From: Micromonospora sp. WMMD1102
Lineage (GTDB): Bacteria; Actinomycetota; Actinomycetes; Mycobacteriales; Micromonosporaceae
Direction of reading: 5' to 3'
DNA: 64,000 bases
Assembly: GCF_029626265.1 (NCBI RefSeq)
Contig: NZ_JARUBN010000001.1
Span: 5,645,001 to 5,709,000 of the forward strand
Shown here: positions 25,113 to 33,542 of the stretch, piece after piece
Layout: each line of letters starts with the position of its first letter
Numbering within the stretch: the first letter of the stretch is position 1
Notes under the pieces: model-generated
What the model was told of the DNA's origin: nothing
Seen by the model: the letters and a program-made list of their open reading frames with translations, nothing else
The model's database searches: none
Made by a program: the position numbers and the translations under genes

Positions 25113-26069
25113 TCAGTGTGCCGGCGTACCGGGTGACGGGACCGCCCGCAGTTCGGTCAACGCGTACCTGGCGGCCTTCTCCACCGCCGCGATCCCCTGC
25201 TGCCGCGTCGGATGGTGGTCGGAGAGTACGGCGACCAGCCAGTCCCGGCCCGGCTCTACGATCCGGCCGATGCTGTTCGCCAGCCAGAGTCCGTTGTCGG
25301 CGTCCACGGTCGTCCAGCCGTTCTTGACACAGCTGGCGGTGCTGGCCCGCCCGGCGGCGGCGGTGATCCCCCAGTCCTGGGCCTCGTCGACCTGCCCCAT
25401 CAGGCCGAGCAGGAACGCCCGGCCGTCGGCATCGAGCGGACCGGCCGGGTCGGTGAGCACGGTCAGCAGCCGGAGCTGGTCGGCTGCCGTCGTCGTGGTC
25501 AGCCCCCAGCTCGCGGCGGGGGTGGTCTGGCGCAACCCGAGGGTCCGGTTCGCGGCGGTCAGGCCGGCCCGGTGGCCGATCGCGGCGTAGAGGCTGCTCG
25601 CCGCCGCGTTGTCGCTGACCACGATCATCGTGCGGGCCCGCCGCCGCTCGTCCGCACTGAGTGTGCGGCCCTGCTCCTGGCGGCGCAGCAGCAGGGCCGC
25701 CAGGATGTCCACCTTGACGATGCTGGCCGTCTGGTAGCGCCGGGTGCCGGCGACGACCGCCAGCCCGGTGGCCCGGTCCCGCACCGCCAGGCTGACCCGG
25801 CCGCCGACTCCGCGCAGATAGCGGACGATCCGGGTACGCGCCAGCGCCGGATGGTCCGGCGTCGGGCTCGGCGTCGGCCGGGCCGGGGTGGCCGCCGCCC
25901 CCGGCCGCGGACCGGCACCCGGCGAACCCGCCGACCAGTACGCCAACCCGGTGCCGGCCGCGCCCGCGCCGAGCAGTGCGGCGGCGGTGGCCGCGAGCAA
26001 CTCCCGGCGTCTCGGCCCGGACCGACCGGTCGGCCCGGTTCGACCATCGGGCCCGCGTCGGCTAGTCAA
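25113..26069 (-). CDS. Class A beta-lactamase-like serine hydrolase (exported)
   Basis: The N-terminus has a twin-arginine-like signal (GPRRRELLAATAAALLGAGA) followed by a Pro/Thr linker. The hydrolase domain shows the serine/lysine pair in TASIVKVDIL (SxxK), the SDN motif in IVVSDNAAASSLY, and CVKNGW where KTG is usual. The Asn in place of Thr in the third motif, and the lack of a clear ExxLN omega loop, make true beta-lactamase activity uncertain. A peptidoglycan-related or esterase role is possible. The start overlaps the end of the upstream lipoprotein gene by 8 bp, giving a two-gene operon. Confidence 0.8.
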   Translation of the reverse strand: MTSRRGPDGRTGPTGRSGPRRRELLAATAAALLGAGAAGTGLAYWSAGSPGAGPRPGAAATPARPTPSPTPDHPALARTRIVRYLRGVGGRVSLAVRDRATGLAVVAGTRRYQTASIVKVDILAALLLRRQEQGRTLSADERRRARTMIVVSDNAAASSLYAAIGHRAGLTAANRTLGLRQTTPAASWGLTTTTAADQLRLLTVLTDPAGPLDADGRAFLLGLMGQVDEAQDWGITAAAGRASTASCVKNGWTTVDADNGLWLANSIGRIVEPGRDWLVAVLSDHHPTRQQGIAAVEKAARYALTELRAVPSPGTPAH

Positions 26070-26739
26070 GGAGATCCGCCAGCTTCCGCACCACGATGAT
26101 CGCGGTGTCGGGGTCCACCGGCCCCGGGATGTTCAGCGTGGAGAGCCGGTCGTGCTGGCGTACCGCCACCAGCAGGGTGGACCGGGTCGGTGTGCCGGGA
26201 GACTCGATCCGGCCCTGCACCACCAGCCCACCTCCAGGCGGCAGCTCCGTCTCCAGCACCGTGAACGAGACGGTGGCGCCGTACGCGTCGTACCGGGCGC
26301 AGGTCCGGACGACCCGGCGTACGTCGTCCAGGGCCCGCACCGCCCACCCCGGCTGGTAGTCCTCGACGACCTGCGTCGCGACCAGCTCGGACGGCTCGTG
26401 CCGGAAGCGGCGCTGCACGGCGCCGACCCGGTGCCGCTGGGCCGGATAGTCCTCGTCCCGGTACGCCGGGCAGTCGGCCTGGAGCCACGGCCACGGCGGC
26501 GGCTCGGGCGGATGCGCACTCTGCCGCCATCCGGCGCCCAAACCGTCGGGCCGGAGCAGCGCCACGTCGAGGGCTGCCGGCCGCTGCCCCGGGCCGCTCG
26601 CGGTCGACCGGGTCCCCTCGGCGGCCGGGGCCCGGGGTGCCGGCTCGGCGGTGCAACCCGCGGCGGCCAGCACCACCGGCAACACCAGCAGGAGGAGAAG
26701 TACTGTCCCGGCCGGTAGCGGCCTTACTCGGGCTTCCAC
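26062..26739 (-). CDS. Lipoprotein of unknown function, 225 aa
   Basis: A lipoprotein signal peptide is clear: hydrophobic run TVLLLLLVLPVVLAAAG with lipobox LAAAGC, followed by a Pro/Ala/Thr spacer. The mature domain has two cysteines (QADCPAYRDEDYP and RTCARYDAYG), as in 'sensor domain' lipoproteins of actinobacteria (PknH-like extracellular folds), with VSFTVLETELP and ILEVVRKLADLLD-like endings; similarity is by layout only. It is translated ahead of the beta-lactamase-like protein with an 8-bp overlap, so the two probably act together at the cell surface. Confidence 0.75.
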   Translation of the reverse strand: MEARVRPLPAGTVLLLLLVLPVVLAAAGCTAEPAPRAPAAEGTRSTASGPGQRPAALDVALLRPDGLGAGWRQSAHPPEPPPWPWLQADCPAYRDEDYPAQRHRVGAVQRRFRHEPSELVATQVVEDYQPGWAVRALDDVRRVVRTCARYDAYGATVSFTVLETELPPGGGLVVQGRIESPGTPTRSTLLVAVRQHDRLSTLNIPGPVDPDTAIIVVRKLADLLD

Positions 26740-26839
26740 GTCCCTTAAAGACGGCGATCGCCCCCGGGACGTTGCATGGTCGGATGGTCGACGGCGGGGG
26801 GAACGACGGACGAACAGAACGGCCAGGCCCGCGACGAGC

Positions 26840-26965
26840 GGCGGCTCCTGGCCGCTCTACTACTACTCGGGTGACAGCGCGCCCGGCCAGGCGAACGGGC
26901 TGGGCAAGCAGTCGTTCGGCGGCAAGTTCACGATCATCCTGCGCAACGGCAACCGGGTCGGTTGA
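26840..26965 (+). pseudogene. C-terminal remnant of a Yx(F/W/Y)xxD-type repeat protein
   Basis: The plus strand reads GGSWPLYYYSGDSAPGQANG then LGKQSFGGKFTIILRNGNRV and TGA at 26963. 'WPLYxxxGDxxPGQxNG' resembles the repeat ending of COG4315-type secreted lipoproteins. No start or upstream part is found. It lies antisense to the last 35 codons of the EAL-domain gene, so at most one of the two readings is functional here. Tentative. Confidence 0.35.
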
Positions 26966-28827
26966 CCGAACCGGGCCACGGCATCACCGGACGGCCGGCC
27001 CACCGGCTTCGGCCTGCCCACCAGGTAGCCCTGGGCGAAGTCCACCCCGAAGTCGCGGAGCAGGTTCATCGTGCCCTCGTCCTCGACGTGCTCGGCCGCG
27101 GTCCGGATGCCCAGCGACCCGCACAGCTCGACGATCGACCGCACGATGCGCTGGTTCGCCACCGAGTGCTCGATCCCGGTGACGAACTCGCCGTCCAGCT
27201 TCACCAGGTCCACCGGAAAGCAGGTGAGGAACGTGAACGGCACATGCCCCGAACCGAAGTCGTCCAGGGCGAGCTGGCAGCCGAGTTCGCGGATGCCGTG
27301 CGCGAAGTTGTGCGCCTCGGTCAGGTTGCCGATCCGGGCCGTCTCGGTGACCTCGAAGGTGAGCTGGCCGGGGTCGACGTCGTACTGCTGGAGCCGGAGC
27401 TGCAGCCGCTCCAGCAGGTGCGGGTCGCCGAGCGACCGCCCGGAGAGGTTCACCTGGTAGTGCGAGGTACCCGAGCCCCGGGCGACGAGTTCGATGGTGC
27501 GGTCGACCACCCAGCGGTCGATCGGCAGGACCTCGTCCACCCGCTCCGCGTCGCCGAGCAGGGTCGAGGCGGAGTGCGCCCGCCCCGCGTCGTCGAGTAC
27601 CCGGAGCAGGATCTCCTGCCGGGTGACCTGGTTGAGCCGCAGGTCGAGGATCGGCTGGGTGTAGAGGGTGAAGCGGTTCTCCGCCACCGTCGCCCGGACC
27701 CGGTGCCGGCACAGCTCCCGGCGCTCCTCCTCGGCCGCCGGCTGGTCCAGGGCGACCCGGGCCACCCCGGTCGCCCTGGCCCGGCGCCAGGCCGTCTCGG
27801 CGTCCACGACCAGGTCGACGCCCCGGCTGCCGTCCCGCCCCTGGTAGCGGACCAGGCCGCCCCAGGCGTCGAGCAGCCGGGTCCGGCCCAGCACGAACGG
27901 CTGGGACCGGATGCCGTCGATAATGGACTCGGCGAGCGCGGTGGCCGAACTCGGCGTGGTGCGCGGCATGAGTACCCCGAACTCGTTCGGAGCGGTCAGA
28001 CCGCAGACGTCGGAGCGCCGGGCGACCCGGCGGACGACCTGGGCGACCGCCACCGCCAGCCGCTCCTGCTCGTCCGGGCCGCCGCCGGGCTCGCCGTCGG
28101 CATCGGCGTCGGGGCCGACCGGCTCCACCGCCACCACCAGGAGTACGCCCGGACCGCCCCGCTGGGCGGTGTCGATCTCGTCGGCGAACCGGGCCCGGTG
28201 GAAGAGCCCGGTGACCGGGTCCCGGCCGGCCAGCTCCGGATGCACGGTCTCGCGGCGCCGGGCCAGCCGCGTCTGCTCCTGGCGGGCGAGTTCGACCTCG
28301 GTGACGTCCCGGGCGGTGCCGACGATGCCGTGCGGCCGGTCCTCCGGGTCGACCACGTACTCCAGGTGGCAGTGCACGTACCGGGTGACCCGGTCCGGAC
28401 GGATCACCCGGCAGGTCGCCTCCCGGACCGTCCGGTCCCGCCACACCGACTCGACCGCCGCGCGCACCCCGTCGACGTCGTCGGGGTGGACCAGCCGGGC
28501 CAGCGTGGCGAGCGTGTGCCGCACGGTGCCCGGCGGATAGCCGAGGATCAGGGCCATCTCGTCCGACCAGGTCAACTCTCCGCTGGCCCGGACCCAGGTC
28601 ACGGTGCCGTGCTTGGCCAACTGGGCCGCCCGGACGATCCGGGCCGCCTCGTCGGTGCCGGCGGTCAACGGGTCGCGTACCTCGACGTCGCCGGTCAGGT
28701 CGCGGCCCTCGGAGGTTGCCCGCTGGTACTCCTGTCGCACCCGGCGGGTGGCCCGCCGGGCGCGGGCCCGTTCCAGCTCGCTGAGCGTGCGGTCCGACGC
28801 CAGCGCGAGGACGTCGTCCAGGTTCAT
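26863..28827 (-). CDS. PAS-GGDEF-EAL signalling protein (cyclic di-GMP family)
   Basis: 654 residues. The N-terminal helix has a leucine-rich start. A PAS domain (about 90-185) carries TWVRASGELTWSDEMALILG and ends GIVGTARDVTEVELARQEQ. A GGDEF-like domain (about 200-340) starts DPVTGLFHRARFADEI, but the active-site motif is PNEFGVL instead of GG(D/E)EF, so cyclase activity is doubtful. The EAL domain (about 380-630) has TRQEILLRV in place of ExLxR, plus NLSGRS, FEVTETA, LDDFGSGHV, DLVKLDGEF and AEHVEDEG, consistent with a mostly conserved phosphodiesterase. The start overlaps the sigma-like gene by ATGA. The last 35 residues are non-typical. Confidence 0.9.
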   Translation of the reverse strand: MNLDDVLALASDRTLSELERARARRATRRVRQEYQRATSEGRDLTGDVEVRDPLTAGTDEAARIVRAAQLAKHGTVTWVRASGELTWSDEMALILGYPPGTVRHTLATLARLVHPDDVDGVRAAVESVWRDRTVREATCRVIRPDRVTRYVHCHLEYVVDPEDRPHGIVGTARDVTEVELARQEQTRLARRRETVHPELAGRDPVTGLFHRARFADEIDTAQRGGPGVLLVVAVEPVGPDADADGEPGGGPDEQERLAVAVAQVVRRVARRSDVCGLTAPNEFGVLMPRTTPSSATALAESIIDGIRSQPFVLGRTRLLDAWGGLVRYQGRDGSRGVDLVVDAETAWRRARATGVARVALDQPAAEEERRELCRHRVRATVAENRFTLYTQPILDLRLNQVTRQEILLRVLDDAGRAHSASTLLGDAERVDEVLPIDRWVVDRTIELVARGSGTSHYQVNLSGRSLGDPHLLERLQLRLQQYDVDPGQLTFEVTETARIGNLTEAHNFAHGIRELGCQLALDDFGSGHVPFTFLTCFPVDLVKLDGEFVTGIEHSVANQRIVRSIVELCGSLGIRTAAEHVEDEGTMNLLRDFGVDFAQGYLVGRPKPVGRPSGDAVARFGQPTRLPLRRMIVNLPPNDCLPSPFAWPGALSPE

Positions 28828-29405
28828 CCCCGGTCCCTCCCGGCCGGCGTCTCGAAGCCCGCCTGCTGGGCGAGTTCCCGCAACCGGCGCCGGGCCTCCT
28901 GCCGGTACGCCCGCACCGTGTTGTGCGCGATGCCGAGGATGGCCGCGATCTCGTGGTCCTGCCAGCCGTCCAGGGTCAACACGAAGACCTCGGCCTGTCT
29001 CGGCGGCAACTGGCGCAGCCAGCCGCGCAGCAGTTCCCGGGCCTCCGCCGGGTCGGCCGGTTCGGCCAGCCGCTCCGGTGGCACCTCCGCCAGGCTGACC
29101 GTCGGCTCCGGCCCGTGACGCCGCTGCAACACCAGCAGCTTGTACCGGGCGGTCTTGTACAGCCAGGCCAGTGGCTTCTCGTAGTCGCGGATCTGTTCCC
29201 ACTTGTCCCGGGCGGTGGCGAACGCCTCCTGTACGGCGTCCTCCACCAGCCCTCGGTCCGCACAGCGGGCCAGCAGGAACCGCTCGACCAGCACGAAGTT
29301 GCACTGGCAGAACACCTCGAAGCTGGTCGCCGACTCGGCCTGGCCCCGGTCCCCCAACCGGGCGGCCGACTCGGCCCGCACCACCGCGTTGTCGCCGCTT
29401 CTCAT
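28824..29405 (-). CDS. Sigma-70 family (ECF-like) sigma factor coupled to the EAL gene
   Basis: 193 residues. Region 2 is recognisable in LVEDAVQEAFATARDKWEQI and KPLAWLYKTARYKLL, region 4 in LRQLPPRQAEVFVLTLDGWQ followed by DHEIAAILGIAHNTVRAYRQ. The small size and lack of regions 1 and 3 mark it as ECF-like. Both ends overlap neighbours by ATGA: the short peptide gene upstream and the PAS-GGDEF-EAL gene downstream. The three products should therefore be made in fixed ratio. A role in cyclic-di-GMP-dependent gene control is inference. No anti-sigma gene with a zinc motif is adjacent. Confidence 0.9.
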   Translation of the reverse strand: MRSGDNAVVRAESAARLGDRGQAESATSFEVFCQCNFVLVERFLLARCADRGLVEDAVQEAFATARDKWEQIRDYEKPLAWLYKTARYKLLVLQRRHGPEPTVSLAEVPPERLAEPADPAEARELLRGWLRQLPPRQAEVFVLTLDGWQDHEIAAILGIAHNTVRAYRQEARRRLRELAQQAGFETPAGRDRG

Positions 29406-29527
29406 GCCGCCCCGCCCTCGTCTGTTCGACGCAGCGGGCCGTGGGCCGGCAGGCCCACCCCTCCGATCAGGCCCACCAGCACCGCCGCCGGACCACCGGT
29501 CGACAGTCCCCCCAGAACCTCGCTCAT
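29402..29527 (-). CDS. Short peptide gene (41 aa) at the head of the sigma/EAL operon
   Basis: ATG 29527 to TGA 29402-29404. The product begins MSEVLGGLSTGGPAAVLVGL, continues through a Gly/hydrophobic stretch (IGGVGLPAHG), and ends in a charged tail (PLRRTDEGGAA). The stop overlaps the sigma start by ATGA, and AGGCGAGG lies directly before its ATG. The hydrophobic middle could span a membrane or be a signalling peptide precursor. It may also serve mainly as a translational leader. No homolog is recognised. The Shine-Dalgarno sequence, the ATGA overlap and the absence of another upstream start argue that it is translated. Confidence 0.55.
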   Translation of the reverse strand: MSEVLGGLSTGGPAAVLVGLIGGVGLPAHGPLRRTDEGGAA

Positions 29528-29745
29528 CCTCGCCTCTCGCGGTCCGTAGTTGTCGTTCCGCGTATAACTCTCCGTCAAGGGTCCCGGTGTGCGGGGCGAC
29601 CCGCCCAGGCGAAGATAGCGATGATCAATAAAGTGGCGACTGGCTGCGGTATTTCCTCCATTCGGCCACAGTAGACAAGCCGATCAGGCCAACCGATCTA
29701 CTGTCCAGTATGGATTGCGGAAAGTGACGGAACGCGCGGCTCGGT

Positions 29746-30255
29746 TCACTCGACGGCGTCCGGGCGGGCGGTGGTCGGCTCGGTGTCGTCGTCCTCGTCC
29801 GGCTCGCCCCAGTTGCGGCGCATGAACGGCAGCGCGGCCCAGAAGGTCAGGAACCAGAGCCCGGTCAGCCCGCTGAGTACGAACGCCACCGGCCGGGGCA
29901 GCAGGAAGTCGGTGATCAGCAGCACCGAGCTGACCATGGCGATCAGCATGAAGGCCAGGCCGCCGGTCGCCATGGCGTGCGCGAACCGGACGAGTTCCGG
30001 CTTGCGCCCCTGCCGGAAGAGCGCCCGGTGGAAGGCGACCGGCGAGATGATCAACGCGGTGGCCGCAGCCGCCGCCAGCAGCGCGACGATGTAGATGTCC
30101 TGCTGGAAGGTGCTGGTTTCCGGGAAGCCGGCACTGAACGGCAGGGTGAGCAGGAAGGCGAACAGGATCTGCACCCCGGTCTGCGCGACCCGCAGTTCCT
30201 GCAACAGGTCGGCGAAATTGCGCTGCCAACGCTGCTTCTCCGTCTCCACGCTCAC
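29746..30255 (-). CDS. DUF6328-type membrane protein, 169 aa
   Basis: I chose GTG 30255 because GGAGG lies 6 bases upstream; the longer frame upstream is not coding. The N-terminus is WQRNFADLLQELRVAQTGVQ followed by four transmembrane helices: LFAFLLTLPFSAGF, IYIVALLAAAAATALIIS, FMLIAMVSSVLLITDFLL and VLSGLTGLWFLTFWAALPF. The tail is acidic (EPDEDDDTEPTT). The 'ELRVaqTGvQILfaFLLtlpF' start is shared by a family of small actinobacterial integral membrane proteins (DUF6328) of unknown role. Monocistronic. Confidence 0.8.
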   Translation of the reverse strand: MSVETEKQRWQRNFADLLQELRVAQTGVQILFAFLLTLPFSAGFPETSTFQQDIYIVALLAAAAATALIISPVAFHRALFRQGRKPELVRFAHAMATGGLAFMLIAMVSSVLLITDFLLPRPVAFVLSGLTGLWFLTFWAALPFMRRNWGEPDEDDDTEPTTARPDAVE

Positions 30256-30376
30256 CTGGCGCCTCCCGCCTCGAAGTTGGCAGCAGTGATGCCCGAACGG
30301 AGCAGACGCGAAACGCACGCACGTTCGGCCGGCGGGGCGTGCGGGACCGCCGGCCTTTCCGGTGCTGCTGTCGGAC

Positions 30377-31162
30377 TCAGGAACCCCGGCGGATCCGGCC
30401 GGCGTACCGGGCCTCCAGGCTGTTGTTGTGGTCGTCGCTGTCCGGAATGTTGGCCGAGAGGTAGACCGGGGCGGTTTCGCCCGCCTCGACCAGCCGGCGG
30501 ACCACCTCCACCACGACTTGCTGGGCGAGCAGCGCGGCGGTGATCGACGACACCGCGCCGACCGCGCCACCGCCGGGCAGCGGCAGGGCCGCGTCGCCGT
30601 ACGGGGCGCCGTTGTCCAGCACCACGTCGGCGAGGTCGCCCAGCTTGCGCCCGGACGGATGCCGGGACGCCACCCGGGCCGAGTGCTGCCCAGAGTTGAT
30701 CGCGATCAGCCCGTGCCCGTGCTCCTTGACCAGCGACGCGAACTCGACGATCGTGCCGTTCACCCCGGAGTTCGAGGCGATCACGAAGACGTCCCGGGGG
30801 TCGACCGGAGTCAGCTCGTAGAGCCGGTGGGCCACCGTCGGATCCCGCTCCAGGGTCGGCCCGAGGATGTCGACCGGCTCGCCACCGCGCAACACCAGGT
30901 CCCGCAGGGCGATCCGATTCGTCGGAACCAGTCCGCCGGCCCTACCGGCGATCTCCATCGCCAGCGCCTCCGAGTGGCCGGTGCCGAACGCCTGCACCAC
31001 TCCCCCGGCCCGCAACGCGGCGGTGACCAGGTCGGCTGCCCGGCGTACGCCGTCCCGGGAATCGGCCGCCACCCGCCCGATCGTCTCGCTGACCACGTCG
31101 AGATAGCCCTCGGGGCTGAGTGTCACGGTCACGGATCCCTTCGAGACGACGATCTGGGCCAT
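30377..31162 (-). CDS. SIS-domain protein (UPF0309-like sugar isomerase)
   Basis: 261 residues, ATG 31162 (a later GTG before TLSPEGYLD is possible). The SIS domain binds phosphosugars: GGVVQAFGTGHSEALAMEIA carries the phosphate-binding GTGHS loop, and DVFVIASNSGVNGTIVEFA the second Ser/Thr-rich loop. GLIAINSGQHSARVASRHPS and VVLDNGAPYGDAALPLPG follow. This order matches the UPF0309 family, often linked to amino-sugar phosphate metabolism. No transporter or kinase for sugars is adjacent, so the substrate is open. It is divergent from the TPP-riboswitch/ykoEDC operon. Confidence 0.85.
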   Translation of the reverse strand: MAQIVVSKGSVTVTLSPEGYLDVVSETIGRVAADSRDGVRRAADLVTAALRAGGVVQAFGTGHSEALAMEIAGRAGGLVPTNRIALRDLVLRGGEPVDILGPTLERDPTVAHRLYELTPVDPRDVFVIASNSGVNGTIVEFASLVKEHGHGLIAINSGQHSARVASRHPSGRKLGDLADVVLDNGAPYGDAALPLPGGGAVGAVSSITAALLAQQVVVEVVRRLVEAGETAPVYLSANIPDSDDHNNSLEARYAGRIRRGS

Positions 31163-31284
31163 CCACCCTATCCCGTGCCGTGCCAGGCCCACCCCGTCCG
31201 GTGCCGTGGTGGGCGCGGCCACATCCACCGCCGCCCGCTGTCGGCGTACCGGTATCCGGTGTACCGTCTGCGCAACAACAGCAC

Positions 31285-31378
<94 letters not shown>

Positions 31379-31486
31379 TCGAGTCTCCAGCCGCGCCGCA
31401 GTCCGGGCCGTCCCGGGTTGCGGCGTGCGTCCTGCCGGTTCGTCGAACCACCGTCTCGACGAACGCGACGACTGGGAGGCCACGCA

Positions 31487-32080
31487 ATGAAGCAGTCCAC
31501 CGACACCACCAGATGGCGCACCGTCGACATCGTCGTCGCCTCGGTCATCGCGGTCGCGTTCGGCGTCGTCTTCTGGGCCTGGAACGTGGTCTGGAGCGCC
31601 ACCGAGGGCGCCTTCACCTTCTTCCCGCCGGCCCAGGCGGTCATCTACGGCATCTGGCTGGTGCCGGGCGTACTCGGCGGCCTGGTGATCCGGAAACCGG
31701 GCGCGGCGTTCTACTGCGAGTTCCTCGCCGCCGTCGTCTCGGTGCTGCTGGGCAGCCAGTGGGGCACCGTCGCGATCCTCCAGGGGGCCGCCCAGGGCGT
31801 CGGCGCCGAGCTGGCGTTCGCGGCGCTGCGTTACCGCTCGTTCCGGCTGCCGGTGGCGGTCGGCTCCGGCCTGCTGGCCGGACTCGCCGCCGCGATCTTC
31901 GACCAGTTCCGCTACTACTCCGAGTACGACTTCGCCGCGTTCCGGGTACCCGTCTTCGTGATCACCGTGCTCAGCGCGGCGGTGCTGGCCGGCGCCGGCG
32001 GCTGGCTGCTCACCCGGGCACTGGCCCGGACCGGTGTGCTGGACCGGTTCCCGGCCGGCCGCGAACGTACCCTCGTCTGA
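31487..32080 (+). CDS. ykoE: ECF transporter S component, YkoE family (thiamine-precursor uptake)
   Basis: 197 residues, ATG 31487 preceded by GGGAGG. The integral membrane protein has about five to six helices: VDIVVASVIAVAFGVVFWAW, then AVIYGIWLVPGVLGGLVI, the central EFLAAVVSVLLGSQWGTVAI and VFVITVLSAAVLAGAGGWLL. Aromatic residues (WAWNVVW, FFPPAQ) match the substrate-binding S component YkoE. With YkoD and YkoC it forms an energy-coupling factor transporter, proposed to import hydroxymethylpyrimidine or related thiamine precursors. The upstream TPP riboswitch supports this independently. Exact substrate inferred. Confidence 0.88.
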   Translation: MKQSTDTTRWRTVDIVVASVIAVAFGVVFWAWNVVWSATEGAFTFFPPAQAVIYGIWLVPGVLGGLVIRKPGAAFYCEFLAAVVSVLLGSQWGTVAILQGAAQGVGAELAFAALRYRSFRLPVAVGSGLLAGLAAAIFDQFRYYSEYDFAAFRVPVFVITVLSAAVLAGAGGWLLTRALARTGVLDRFPAGRERTLV

Positions 32081-32096
32081 CCGGCGCGGTGCCGTC

Positions 32097-33542
32097 GTGA
32101 GCGAGGTACGGCTGCGCGGCTTCGGCTGGCGGCACGCCGGCCGCCGGGCCTGGGCGGTCCGCGACCTCGACCTGCGGATCGGGCACGGCGAGCGGGTACT
32201 CCTGCTCGGCGCCTCCGGGGCCGGCAAGAGCACCCTGCTGGCGGCGCTGGCCGGGCTGCTCGCCGAGGACTCCGGCGAGCAGGAGGGCACCGTCGAGATC
32301 GACGGACTCGACCCGCGCAAGGCCCGGGAGCGGGTCGGCATCGTCTTCCAGGACCCGCAGACCCAGCTCGTGATGGCCCGGGCCGGCGACGACGTGGCGT
32401 TCGGCCTGGAGAACCGGGGCGTACCGGCGGCGGAGATCTGGCCCCGGGTCACCGAGGCGCTGGACCGGGTCGGCTTCCCGTACGGGCCCGACCGGTCCAC
32501 CGCCGCGCTCTCCGGCGGGGAACAGCAGCGGCTCGCCCTGGCCGGCGTACTCGCCCTCCGGCCCGGCCTGCTGCTGCTCGACGAGCCGACCGCGAACCTG
32601 GACCCGGCCGGCGCCGCGCTGGTCCGGGACGCCGTCCGGGCGGCTGTCGACGACGACACCACGCTGATCCTGGTCGAGCACCGGGTGGCGGAGTCGCTGC
32701 CGCTCGTCGACCGGGTGGTGGTGCTCGAACCGGGCGGCGGGACACTGGCCGACGGCCCTGCCGAGCAGGTCTTCGCGGCGCACGGCGAAGCACTGGCCGC
32801 CGCCGGGGTCTGGGTGCCGGGCCCGCCGCCGGCACCGCGCCGGGCGACCGCCAGCCCCGGAGACCTGCTGCTCACCGCCGACCGGCTCGGCCTGCCACCC
32901 CGGCTGGTCGACACCGACCTGCGGGTACGCGCCGGCGAGGCGCTCGCGGTGCTCGGCCGCAACGGTGCCGGCAAGTCGACCCTGGCCCTGCTGCTCGGCG
33001 GGCTGCTCCGGCCCGGCGGCGGCCGGCTGTCGGCCACCCCGGAACTCGCCGGTCGGCACGCCGGCAGCGCACCACACCGGTGGCGGGCGCCGGTGCTGGC
33101 CGCCCGGATCGGCTCGGTCTTCCAGGACCCGGAGCACCAGTTCGTCAGCGGCACCGTCTTCGCCGAGCTGGCGCTCGGGCCGCGCCGGACCGGCCGGCCG
33201 GAGGCGGAGGTCCGGTCGGTGGTGGACGAGCTGCTGGTCCGGCTCCGGCTGGACCGGCTGGCCGAGGCCAACCCGTACACCCTCTCCGGCGGTCAGGCGC
33301 GGCGGCTGAGCGTGGCGACCGCGCTGGCCACCGCGCCCCGGCTGCTGGTGCTGGACGAGCCGACGTTCGGCCAGGACCGGCGTACCTGGCTCGAACTTGT
33401 CGACCTGCTCGCCGGGCTGCGCGACAGTGGGCACGGCGTGGTCGCGGTCACCCACGACGCCGACTTCGTCGCCGCGCTGGCCGACCGGACCGTCCGGCTC
33501 GATCCGCCGGCCGGCACCGCCGCGGTGGGGCGGGTCGGGTGA
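32097..33542 (+). CDS. ykoD: ECF transporter A component, duplicated ATPase (YkoD-like)
   Basis: 481 residues with two fused ABC ATPase domains. First: LLGASGAGKSTLLAAL (Walker A), ALSGGEQQRLALAGVL (signature), LLLLDEPTANLD (Walker B). Second: LGRNGAGKSTLALLL, TLSGGQARRLSVATAL and LLVLDEPTFGQD. Fused A1-A2 ATPases are usual for YkoD. They hydrolyse ATP to drive the YkoC/YkoE membrane pair. GTG 32097 lies 16 bases after ykoE, with no strong Shine-Dalgarno sequence, so coupling to ykoE is likely. The stop overlaps the next gene's GTG. Confidence 0.9.
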   Translation: MSEVRLRGFGWRHAGRRAWAVRDLDLRIGHGERVLLLGASGAGKSTLLAALAGLLAEDSGEQEGTVEIDGLDPRKARERVGIVFQDPQTQLVMARAGDDVAFGLENRGVPAAEIWPRVTEALDRVGFPYGPDRSTAALSGGEQQRLALAGVLALRPGLLLLDEPTANLDPAGAALVRDAVRAAVDDDTTLILVEHRVAESLPLVDRVVVLEPGGGTLADGPAEQVFAAHGEALAAAGVWVPGPPPAPRRATASPGDLLLTADRLGLPPRLVDTDLRVRAGEALAVLGRNGAGKSTLALLLGGLLRPGGGRLSATPELAGRHAGSAPHRWRAPVLAARIGSVFQDPEHQFVSGTVFAELALGPRRTGRPEAEVRSVVDELLVRLRLDRLAEANPYTLSGGQARRLSVATALATAPRLLVLDEPTFGQDRRTWLELVDLLAGLRDSGHGVVAVTHDADFVAALADRTVRLDPPAGTAAVGRVG

